DNA of 64,000 nt from Streptomyces sp. NBC_01233 (GTDB lineage: Bacteria > Actinomycetota > Actinomycetes > Streptomycetales > Streptomycetaceae), in NCBI RefSeq assembly GCF_035989305.1, contig NZ_CP108514.1, positions 9,156,501 through 9,220,500 of the forward strand, written 5' to 3'. Below, in pieces: positions 50,874 through 57,599 of the stretch (its first letter is position 1; each line of letters begins with the position of its first letter). The position numbers and the translations under genes are program-made. The notes below the pieces were generated by a model. That model was given only the letters and a program-made list of their open reading frames with translations. It was not told the origin of the DNA and ran no database searches.

Positions 50874-51688
50874 GGGGCCGCCGTCCCTCGCGGGGCGGCG
50901 GATTCGGAGAGGGCGGGGGCGGGGGCCGCTGCGGCCCCGGTCGTCAGAGAGGTGATCCGGGCGGGCAGGCCCCGCCACACCTCCGGGGTGTAGAAGTGGC
51001 CGCCGGGCAGGACGTCGTGGCGGAACGGGCCGTCGGTCAGCGCCGCCCAGCGCGGACCCACGTCCTCGCCGATGACCGGGTCCGCGTCCCCGGAGAAGAC
51101 CTGGAGCGGGACGCCGGTCCGGGCACCGGGGGTGTGGGTGAAGGTGTCCCGGGCGGCCAGGTCGGCCCGCATCAGCTCCACGGCCATCTCGGTCAGCTCG
51201 GGCTCTTCGAGGACGTGCTCGGGCAGCAGGCCGTGGGTGCTCATCCAGCCGAGCAGCTCGTCGTCGCGCTGTCCCTGGGCCAGGAACCGGTCCCGGTCGG
51301 TGACCCCGCGGTCCGGGGCGTTGCAGGCGGAGACGACCAGGGCGCGCGGCGGGGGCGCGCCCGCCGCGGCGAGCCGCACGGTGACGTCGAAGGCCATCCA
51401 GCCGCCCATGCTGTGCCCGAACAGGACGTACGGGCCCTGCCCGGCCACCGCCGCGACCCCCGCGGCGGCGTCCGTCGCGAGCTCGTCCCAGGTCCGGGCG
51501 AACTCCTCGGCGAACCGCCCCTCGCGCCCCGGATAGCAGACGGCCACCAGGCCGACGCCGTCCGGCAGGGCCGGGATCCAGTCGTGGAAGGTGGCGGTGC
51601 CCCCGCCGCAGAAGGCGAGGCAGACCAGAGTGGGCGCGCCCTCCCCGGTCTCCTTCAGACGCACCGCGGTGGTGTCGAGGAGGCTCAC
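50870..51688 (-). CDS. Type II thioesterase
   Basis: A 272-residue alpha/beta hydrolase from GTG 51688, overlapping the A-T gene stop by 4 bp. 'LFGHSMGGWMAF' near residue 92 has the nucleophile Ser in G-H-S-M-G. An Asp lies in 'VFSGDADPVIGED', and the His is in 'VLPGGHFYTPE'. This is the TEII class (GrsT/SrfAD-like), which clears wrongly loaded or stalled carrier domains. Because it follows the free-standing A-T gene, a role in moving or removing that aminoacyl group is possible. However, the aminoacyl transferases SyrC and CmaE use Cys, and this one has Ser, so editing is more likely. Confidence 0.9.
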   Translation of the reverse strand: MSLLDTTAVRLKETGEGAPTLVCLAFCGGGTATFHDWIPALPDGVGLVAVCYPGREGRFAEEFARTWDELATDAAAGVAAVAGQGPYVLFGHSMGGWMAFDVTVRLAAAGAPPPRALVVSACNAPDRGVTDRDRFLAQGQRDDELLGWMSTHGLLPEHVLEEPELTEMAVELMRADLAARDTFTHTPGARTGVPLQVFSGDADPVIGEDVGPRWAALTDGPFRHDVLPGGHFYTPEVWRGLPARITSLTTGAAAAPAPALSESAAPRGTAAP

Positions 51689-53475
51689 GAGACCTCCCCG
51701 GCGGCCAGGGCGTGCACCGACTGCGCGTGCCGGGCCAGGTCCGCGAGGACGGGGAAGCGGTAGACGTCCTTGGTCCGCAGCGCGATCCCGGCGTTCTTCT
51801 TCAGCCGGGACACCACGCGCAGCGCCAGCAGCGAATGGCCGCCGAGGGCGAAGAAGTTCGCCTCCGCGTCGACGCCGTCCCGGCCGAGGACCTCGGCCCA
51901 CACGGTCGCGATCAGCTCCTCCAGCGGGCCCTCGGGGGCGCGTCCGGAGGACTCCGGCCCGGTTGCGGGGGCCGTCGGCAGCGGCGGCAGCGCCTCGGTG
52001 TCCACCTTGCCGTTCGGCGTCAGCGGGAGCGCGTCGACCGTGACGAAGACGGACGGGACGAAGTACGCGGGCAGCGCGGCCCCGCAGTGCCGGCTCAGCT
52101 CCGCGTCGGTCACCCGGGCCCCGGGAGCCAGTACGCAGTACGCCGCGAGGAGGGTGTCGCCGTCCGGCCCGGTCCGGGCCACGGCGACGGCCGCCTCCAC
52201 CGCCGGGTGGCCGCGCAGCCGGTCCTCCAGCTCGCCCGGCTCCACCCGGAAGCCGCGGACCTTGAGCTGCCGGTCGGTGCGGCGCAGGAACTCCAGACCG
52301 GAGTCGGCCCGCCAGCGCACCAGGTCGCCCGTGCGGTACATCCGGCTGCCGTCGGTGGCGAAGGGGTCCGCGACGAACCGCGAGGCGGTCAGCCCGGGCC
52401 GGCCGACGTAGCCGACGGCCACGCCCGGACCGGCCAGGTAGAGCTCGCCCGTGGCGGCCGGCCGCAGCCCCTCGTCGAGGACCTGGGCGCGGACCCCGGC
52501 CAGCGGCTCGCCCAGGCGTGGGGCGGCCCCGGTGATCCGGGTCGCGGTGGCGTCGACGGTGCACTCGGTCGGGCCGTACAGGTTCCAGGCCTCCACGGCC
52601 GGGTCCTCGGCCAGCGCCCGCCACATCGCTGCCGGCACCGGCTCGCCGCCCAGCAGCAGCCGCAGCGGACGCCCGGGCCGCAGCCGCGGACCGGTCAGCT
52701 GCCAGTGCGAGGGGGTGCAGTCGAGGTCGGTCACGCCGTACGCGTCGAACAGCGCGTCCAGCCGGGCCGGGTCCGTACGGTCCTCGTCGTCCAGGACGAC
52801 CAGAGTGTCGCCGCGGCACACGCGGACCCACTGCTGCACGGACGCGTCGAAGGACAGGCTGGCGTTCCAGGCGACCACGCGGTGGCCGGACGGGTAGACG
52901 CCCCGCTCTTCCAGGCCCGCGACGAGGGCGGCGACGCCGGCGTGAGTGACCTCCACGCCCTTGGGTAGTCCGCTGGAGCCCGAGGTGTGGATGACGTAGG
53001 CCGCGGTGGCCGGGTGCCCGGCACGGCCGGACGGCTCCGCGTCGGCCTGTGCGGCAGGCGCCGCCGTGTCCAGGGGCGCCGTGTGCGGGGCGGCCGTGTC
53101 CGGGTCCAGGACCGGCAGGCCCTCGGCCCACTCGGCCGCGGCCCCCGCCCGCGCGACCACCGCACGCAGCCCGGCGTCGGCCGCGATGTGCGCGAGCCGC
53201 TCCCCGGGGTACGCAGGGTCCAGCGGGACATAGGCCGCACCGGCCCGCCACACCGCCAGCGGGGCCACGGCCCAGCCCGTGCCCCGGGGCAGGCTCACAC
53301 CGACCCGGTCGCCCGGGCGGACACCGAGCGCGCGCAGCGCCGCCGCCAGCCGGGCCGTGCGCCCGGCCAGCTCCTCGAAGGTCAGGGCACCGTCCGCGGC
53401 GTGCACCGCTGCCCGGCCGGGGAAGGTCCGCGCGGTCTCCAGGAACCGCTCCACCAGGTTCGCCGACTCAGCCAC
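51685..53475 (-). CDS. Free-standing NRPS A-T didomain, predicted glutamine-activating
   Basis: A 596-residue protein from GTG 53475, overlapping the hydroxylase stop by 8 bp. A-domain motifs: A3 'HTSGSSGLPKGVEV' near 165, A4 '[13 protein letters not shown]' near 205, A5 '[12 protein letters not shown]' near 295, A7 'YRTGDLVRW' near 385 and A10 'TPNGKVDTEAL' near 485. The carrier serine is in '[10 protein letters not shown]' near 550. I read the code as DAQDLGLVDK, one conservative change from the Gln code DAQDLGVVDK of lichenysin synthetase. There is no C or TE domain. Free A-T didomains beside an oxygenase often present an amino acid for modification before use, as with SyrB1 and the NovH type. 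A beta-hydroxy-Gln supply is the best guess. Confidence 0.92.
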   Translation of the reverse strand: MAESANLVERFLETARTFPGRAAVHAADGALTFEELAGRTARLAAALRALGVRPGDRVGVSLPRGTGWAVAPLAVWRAGAAYVPLDPAYPGERLAHIAADAGLRAVVARAGAAAEWAEGLPVLDPDTAAPHTAPLDTAAPAAQADAEPSGRAGHPATAAYVIHTSGSSGLPKGVEVTHAGVAALVAGLEERGVYPSGHRVVAWNASLSFDASVQQWVRVCRGDTLVVLDDEDRTDPARLDALFDAYGVTDLDCTPSHWQLTGPRLRPGRPLRLLLGGEPVPAAMWRALAEDPAVEAWNLYGPTECTVDATATRITGAAPRLGEPLAGVRAQVLDEGLRPAATGELYLAGPGVAVGYVGRPGLTASRFVADPFATDGSRMYRTGDLVRWRADSGLEFLRRTDRQLKVRGFRVEPGELEDRLRGHPAVEAAVAVARTGPDGDTLLAAYCVLAPGARVTDAELSRHCGAALPAYFVPSVFVTVDALPLTPNGKVDTEALPPLPTAPATGPESSGRAPEGPLEELIATVWAEVLGRDGVDAEANFFALGGHSLLALRVVSRLKKNAGIALRTKDVYRFPVLADLARHAQSVHALAAGEVS

Positions 53476-54574
53476 GGGACACCGCCGCCACGGTTCCGGC
53501 GCGGGGTGCGACGGTCGGGGCGCAGTCCGCCACCGCGACCGGGTCGCCCATGGCGACGACGATCCGCCGGTCGCCGCGGAAGGGGTCGCGGCCGTGCGCG
53601 GTCAGGACGTTGTCGACGATCAGCAGGTCCCCCGGCTGCCAGGCGCGGCGCACGGTGGCCCGCTCGTAGGCGGCGTTGACGGCCGCCAGGTCCGCCTCCG
53701 TCAGCGGGACGCCGTCACCGAGACCCGTGTCGAAGGGCAGCCCCCCGGGGCCGAGTTCGTCCAGCAGGACCTCGCGCAGCTCCTCGTCCAGCGAGAAGCG
53801 GTTCCAGAACGCCATGTGGTTGAACCAGACTTCGTCGCCGGTCCGCGGGTGGCGGACGATGCCCGGCCGCACCTGGCTGGTGCGCAGCGTGCCCTCTTCG
53901 TCCCAGGCGCAGGCGATGGCGTTCTCGGCGCAGTACGCCTCGACCTCCTCGCGGGTGGTGGCACCGAAGGCGGACTGCCAGGCGACCGAGAGGGTCTCCG
54001 AGTAGGTGCGGGTCAGGACCCAGCCGGAGGCGCGCATCCGCTCGACCAGAGCGGCGGGGAGCGAGCGCAGCACCTCGCGGCAGTCGGTGACGGGGGTCGC
54101 GCCGCCCTCCTCGGGGGCGGTCAGGCAGCCGAAGAGCAGCAGGCCGGGGAAGGTCAGCGTGTAGCTGTTCTCGTTGTGCGGGCGGATCGCCTGCGCGGCG
54201 GGCAGGTCGGTGGAGGAGAAGACGCCGGAGCCGAAGTCGCTGCGGGGGGTGGCCTTCTCGCGGTACGGCGTGGCCCGGCGGACCAGCTCGTCACGGACGA
54301 CGGCGAAGTCGTCGACGCTGCGGACCGGCAGCCCGCTCACGTACACGGCGCCGAACCGGTCGAGTCCGGCGCGCAGTTCGGCGCGGTGCTCGGCGACCCA
54401 GTCCCGCGCGGCGGCCGCGTCGGCCAGCTCGGGGGCGCGGACGGTGGCCGGGGCGCCGGGCTCGGTGAGCCAGTCGAGGACGCCCGCGAAGGGGACGCCC
54501 GCGAAGGGGACGGCCTCGGCGGCGGTGGCCTCGGCGGCGGTGGCCGCTGCGGGGGTGGTCGGGTGCGGGCTCAT
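53468..54574 (-). CDS. SyrP-like Fe(II)/2-oxoglutarate hydroxylase (TauD/TfdA family)
   Basis: A 368-residue protein from ATG 54574, overlapping the upstream stop (ATGA). The double-stranded beta-helix core shows 'IRPHNENSYTLTFPGLLLFG' near residue 132, containing the H-x-E iron motif. 'LTAHGRDPFRGDRRIVVAMG' near 325 supplies the distal His and the 2-oxoglutarate Arg. 'HNExSY' matches SyrP, the aspartyl beta-hydroxylase of syringomycin synthesis, which acts on carrier-bound substrate. The gene overlaps the A-T gene, so hydroxylation of A-T-bound Gln is the simplest idea. The first 30 residues are a variable Ala/Thr/Glu stretch made by two adjacent 15-bp tandem duplications. Confidence 0.9.
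   Translation of the reverse strand: MSPHPTTPAAATAAEATAAEAVPFAGVPFAGVLDWLTEPGAPATVRAPELADAAAARDWVAEHRAELRAGLDRFGAVYVSGLPVRSVDDFAVVRDELVRRATPYREKATPRSDFGSGVFSSTDLPAAQAIRPHNENSYTLTFPGLLLFGCLTAPEEGGATPVTDCREVLRSLPAALVERMRASGWVLTRTYSETLSVAWQSAFGATTREEVEAYCAENAIACAWDEEGTLRTSQVRPGIVRHPRTGDEVWFNHMAFWNRFSLDEELREVLLDELGPGGLPFDTGLGDGVPLTEADLAAVNAAYERATVRRAWQPGDLLIVDNVLTAHGRDPFRGDRRIVVAMGDPVAVADCAPTVAPRAGTVAAVSRG
54482..54541. repeat. Two adjacent 15-bp tandem duplications in the hydroxylase gene
   Basis: GCCCGCGAAGGGGAC occurs at 54482-54496 and again at 54497-54511. GGCCTCGGCGGCGGT then occurs at 54512-54526 and 54527-54541. Both keep the frame and encode the doubled 'PFAGV' and 'ATAAE'-type segments of the N-terminal leader. 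Confidence 0.9.
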
Positions 54575-55419
54575 GCGGCACCGCCCGCGGCCGGCGCCTG
54601 CGCGGCGTGACGGAGCTCCAGGGTGCAGCACTTGACGCTGCCGCCGCCCTTGAACAGTTCGGACAGGTCGACGCCGATCGGCGTGAAACCGCGCTCGGCA
54701 AGCCGGTCCGCGAGCCCGCGGGCGGCCTCGGCGAGCAGGACGTTCCGCCCGTCGGAGAGCGCGTTCAGCCCGAAGACCTCGGCGTCCTCCTTCGTGGCCA
54801 GCAGCGCGTCCGGGTACAGCTCGCGCAGCACCGCCTGCGACTCGGCCGAGAAGGCACCGGGGAAGTACATGATCTCGTCGTCGTCGAGCACGGCGAGGGC
54901 GGTGTCCAGGTGGTAGAAGCGCGGGTCGACCAGGGTCAGGCCCACCACCGGGGCGCCGAGCACCCGTTCGGCCTCGGCGTGCGAGGCCGGGTCGGTGCGG
55001 AAGCCGGTGCCCGCCAGGATCCGGGACCCGGCGACCAGGTAGTCGCCCTCGCCCTCGTTGACGTGCTCCGGGGCGACCACCTCGGCGTAGCCGTTGGCCT
55101 CGAACCAGGCCTGGTAGGCGGGGGCTTCGGCGGCGCGCTCGGGGTGGCGGAAACGGGCCATCAGGACGCGGTCGCCGAGCACGGTGGCACCGTTGGCCGA
55201 GTAGACCATGTCGGGCAGCCCCGGAACCGGGTCGATCAGGTCGACCGTGTGCCCGAGCTCCTGGTAGAGGGCGTACAGCCGCTCCCACTGCAGGACGGCC
55301 AGGTCGGTGTCGGTCGGCTTGGCCGGGTCCATCCAGGGGTTGATGCGGTAGTCGACGGTGAAGTGGGACGGGCGGCACATCAGGTAGTGCCGGGGACGGG
55401 CGGTGCGCTGGACGGTCAT
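54571..55419 (-). CDS. DDAH/arginine-deiminase-like hydrolase
   Basis: A 282-residue protein of the guanidino-group-modifying superfamily, from ATG 55419, 4 bp after the MbtH gene. 'PDMVYSANGATVLGDRVLMA' near residue 70 carries the substrate-binding Asp. 'FYHLDTALAVLDDDEIMYFP' near 170 has the catalytic His, and 'GGGSVKCCTLELRH' near 265 has the nucleophile Cys. Relatives convert dimethylarginine or arginine to citrulline, and some to ornithine. In this operon it probably supplies an Arg-derived residue (Cit or Orn) or trims a guanidino group on a precursor. The two acidic-pocket A domains of the last NRPS would suit such a residue. The exact reaction cannot be read from the sequence. Confidence 0.87.
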   Translation of the reverse strand: MTVQRTARPRHYLMCRPSHFTVDYRINPWMDPAKPTDTDLAVLQWERLYALYQELGHTVDLIDPVPGLPDMVYSANGATVLGDRVLMARFRHPERAAEAPAYQAWFEANGYAEVVAPEHVNEGEGDYLVAGSRILAGTGFRTDPASHAEAERVLGAPVVGLTLVDPRFYHLDTALAVLDDDEIMYFPGAFSAESQAVLRELYPDALLATKEDAEVFGLNALSDGRNVLLAEAARGLADRLAERGFTPIGVDLSELFKGGGSVKCCTLELRHAAQAPAAGGAA

Positions 55420-55423
55420 CGGC

Positions 55424-55636
55424 TCAGACCTCCCCGAGGGCGGCGACCAGACCGGCCGGACGCAGATCGGTCCAGGTCTTCTCGATGTGGTCCAGGCAGT
55501 CCTGGCGACCGGCCGGGCCGTGGGTGGCCGTCCAGCCGGCGGGCACCTCGATCGAGGCGGGCCACAGGGAGTGCTGGTTCTCCTGGTTGACGAGGACGAA
55601 GTAGGTGGCTTCGTCGTCCTCGAAGGGGTTGGTCAC
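55424..55636 (-). CDS. MbtH-like protein
   Basis: A 70-residue protein from GTG 55636, preceded by AGGAG; GTG 55651 would add five residues and overlap the upstream stop. 'NPFEDDEATYFVLVNQENQH' is followed by 'SLWP', 'VPAGW', then 'CLDHIEKTWTDLRP'. These are the invariant MbtH features, including the Trp residues. Such proteins bind A domains and raise their solubility and adenylation activity. With six A domains in trans on five proteins, it may serve several of them. Length is the family norm. Confidence 0.96.
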   Translation of the reverse strand: MTNPFEDDEATYFVLVNQENQHSLWPASIEVPAGWTATHGPAGRQDCLDHIEKTWTDLRPAGLVAALGEV

Positions 55637-55647
55637 GGGTGCTCCTG

Positions 55648-55962
55648 TCACGTCGTGGTGGTGGGGATCGCGCCGGGTCGCGCGAGGCTGGTGGATTCGG
55701 TGGCGAGGTGCCAGCCGTGGAAGGGGGAGGGAGGCGCGAGCACGCGGCGGCAGATGGCCAGGGCGGCCTCCGCGGCGGTCGTCCCGGGCGTGGCCACGGT
55801 GAAGAGTCCGAGGTCCACGCCGTGCGGACCGCTCCGCACGCTGATGTGCTCCAGTCGCTCCCCCGGGCGGGCCGCGCCCCAGAGCAGGCGGAGCAGGCGG
55901 CCGTCGTCCGCGGGACCGGGGCCGGGCGCGGGCGGGACGAGAGAGACGAGGGTCAGCTCCAC
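55648..55962 (-). CDS. Unknown 104-residue protein at the start of the NRPS operon
   Basis: From GTG 55962, 9 bp after the small exported-peptide gene, ending 11 bp before the MbtH start. The sequence starts 'MELTLVSLVPPAPGPGPADD' with V read as initiator Met, has 'LLRLLWGAARPGERLEHISV' and 'HGVDLGLFTVATPGTTAAEA', and ends 'PGAIPTTTT'. A short alpha/beta domain is likely. No signal peptide is seen. I recognise no family. Tight spacing within the operon argues for a real gene. GC content and lack of internal stops alone would not. Confidence 0.65.
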   Translation of the reverse strand: MELTLVSLVPPAPGPGPADDGRLLRLLWGAARPGERLEHISVRSGPHGVDLGLFTVATPGTTAAEAALAICRRVLAPPSPFHGWHLATESTSLARPGAIPTTTT

Positions 55963-55971
55963 GCGCCCGAG

Positions 55972-56187
55972 TCAGTCCCAGATGAGGCCGTACGTGACCG
56001 CGCCCGGGGCGGCCGGGAGGGGCGCCGAGGCCGCTCGGACGGTGGCGGCCCCGGCCGTGTCCGCACCGGACGGCCCGCCGGCGGTGAGCGCGAGCGCGGC
56101 GATGGCGACGGCCGCGGCGACGGCCGCGGCGACGGCCACGGCAGCGGTGCGGACCGGACGGACGGCGGTGTGGACGCGAGAAGTCAT
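55972..56187 (-). CDS. Small exported or membrane-anchored peptide
   Basis: A 71-residue frame from ATG 56187, the first gene of the NRPS operon. A basic N-terminus ('MTSRVHTAVRPVRT') is followed by a long alanine/valine-rich hydrophobic segment ('VAAAVAAAVAIAALALTAGG'), as in a signal peptide or anchor. The 30-residue remainder is Ala/Pro-rich and ends 'GAVTYGLIWD'. No Cys is present. No family is recognised. It resembles the 64-residue peptide at 60949-61143 in layout though not in sequence. Both lie at the outer ends of the regulator block, so a signal or regulatory role is possible. Confidence 0.6.
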   Translation of the reverse strand: MTSRVHTAVRPVRTAAVAVAAAVAAAVAIAALALTAGGPSGADTAGAATVRAASAPLPAAPGAVTYGLIWD

Positions 56188-56352
56188 GGAGGTGCCCTCA
56201 TCGGGAGTGGGGAAGGGGTGCCGAGCGGCACACCTCCATCCTGGCCAAGGTGTTGACCTGGTGGAACGGGTTCGGGGGTGGCGGAAGCGGCCAGGACGCT
56301 TTGGGACAGCCGCCCCCGGCCGGGCCCCCGCCGGCAGCCGACCGGAGCCACG

Positions 56353-56381
56353 TTGACGCGCGTAGAGGGCGTGTTTATGTC
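56353..56381 (+). promoter_or_regulatory. Candidate promoter of the LuxR-type regulator
   Basis: TTGACG at 56353-56358 and TATGTC at 56376-56381 are separated by 17 bp, a sigma-70-like spacing. The region is AT-rich against its surroundings and lies about 70 bp before the ATG at 56450. The 262-bp divergent gap (56188-56449) must also hold the operon promoter; an inverted repeat GTGCC-gagc-GGCAC at 56218-56231 may be an operator there. Confidence 0.4.
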
Positions 56382-56449
56382 ATGTAGATCTCCGGCAGGC
56401 AGGCTGCTCGCAGATCGACGGGGGCGACCGCATGCGAAGAGGGGAACCG

Positions 56450-57427
56450 ATGTCCGTGACGCTCGACCTGGAGGAGCTCGACCAGACGGTGTACGAGGAG
56501 GTGCTGGCCCGGCCCGAACTGGTCCTGGTCGAACTTGCCGCCCGGCTCGGGGTGGAGCCCGACCGGGTCCGCGACTGCCTCGACCGGCTTTTCGCGCTGC
56601 GCCTGGTCCAGGCGTCCTTCGAGACGCCCGGCCGCTTCACCGTCGTCGACCCGGTCCTCGGGATGCAGCGGCTCTTGGACCAGCAGCACGAGGAACTGGT
56701 GCGCCGGCACCGCCAGGCCGCGGGCCACCAGCAGGCTCTGGTCCGGATCCTCGCGGGCGCCGGCTCCGGCGGCCGCCCGGCCGAGGGCGTCGAGCGGCTG
56801 GCCGGACTCGACGCCGTGCAGCGGCGGTTGGAGCGCCTGGCGCTGGAGGCCAGGACCGAGGTGCTGACCTTCATGCCGGGCGGTCCCCAGTCCGCGGCCG
56901 CGCTGGAGGCCGCCGAACGCAACGACGCCCTCGTGCTCGGCCGCGGCGTCGCCATCCGCACCATCGGGCTGGACCTCGTACGGGAGGATCCGGGCACCCT
57001 GCGTTACAGCCGGGCGCTGCTCGCGGGCGGCGGGGCCTTCCGTACGGTCGCCGCGCTGACGACCCGGATGGTGCTGGTCGACCGGACCCACGGCCTCGTT
57101 CCCATCGACCCGGCGGACAGCCGCCAGGGCGCGCTGTTCCTCTCCGCGCCCGGCATGATCGCCCCGCTGGTCGCGCTCTTCGAGCGGGAGTGGGGCGCGG
57201 CCGTACCGCTGGGCGCGGATCCGTCGGAGGCGGTGTACGTACCCACTGAGCAGGAGCGCTCCCTGCTGGGCCTGCTGGCCGAGGGCCACACCGACGAATC
57301 CGCCGCCGGACAGCTGCACATCTCGGCCCGCACCGCCCGGCGGATCATGGCCTCGCTGATCGAACGGCTGGGCGCCCGCAGCCGGTTCGAGGCGGGGCTG
57401 CGCGCGGCCCGCCTCGGATGGGTGTGA
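56450..57427 (+). CDS. LuxR-type regulator with N-terminal winged-helix domain
   Basis: A 325-residue protein. ATG 56450 is preferred because AGAGGGG lies just upstream; ATG 56432 is the alternative. Residues 5-70 look like a winged helix ('LVELAARLGVEPDRVRDCLD'), as in TrmB-like proteins. A central coiled or ligand-sensing region (85-250) follows. The C-terminal 65 residues are a LuxR/NarL helix-turn-helix ('LLAEGHTDESAAGQLHISAR', then 'TARRIMASLIERLGA'). This architecture is common among Streptomyces cluster regulators. It is divergent from the NRPS operon and lies just before the SARP gene on the same strand, so it probably controls one or both. Confidence 0.85.
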   Translation: MSVTLDLEELDQTVYEEVLARPELVLVELAARLGVEPDRVRDCLDRLFALRLVQASFETPGRFTVVDPVLGMQRLLDQQHEELVRRHRQAAGHQQALVRILAGAGSGGRPAEGVERLAGLDAVQRRLERLALEARTEVLTFMPGGPQSAAALEAAERNDALVLGRGVAIRTIGLDLVREDPGTLRYSRALLAGGGAFRTVAALTTRMVLVDRTHGLVPIDPADSRQGALFLSAPGMIAPLVALFEREWGAAVPLGADPSEAVYVPTEQERSLLGLLAEGHTDESAAGQLHISARTARRIMASLIERLGARSRFEAGLRAARLGWV

Positions 57428-57599
57428 CCCGGACGCGGTCCCTCCCCTCTGCCGCGCGGGCCTGGCCGGGCCGCCGCCGCGACCCATTCCGACGGCATGG
57501 TCATATGAACCGCTTAGGATGACGCTCCGTACATCGGCGGGCCAGGACAACTGGGGACCAACCGCCGTGTGGAGCTGTGCGCGCGCACAGGGGGAACTC

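Noticed and set aside
50870..51688. Thioesterase as a SyrC/CmaE-like aminoacyl transferase
   Set aside because: Those transferases use a Cys nucleophile. This protein has Ser in GHSMGG and looks like an ordinary type II editing thioesterase, though a transfer role is not excluded.
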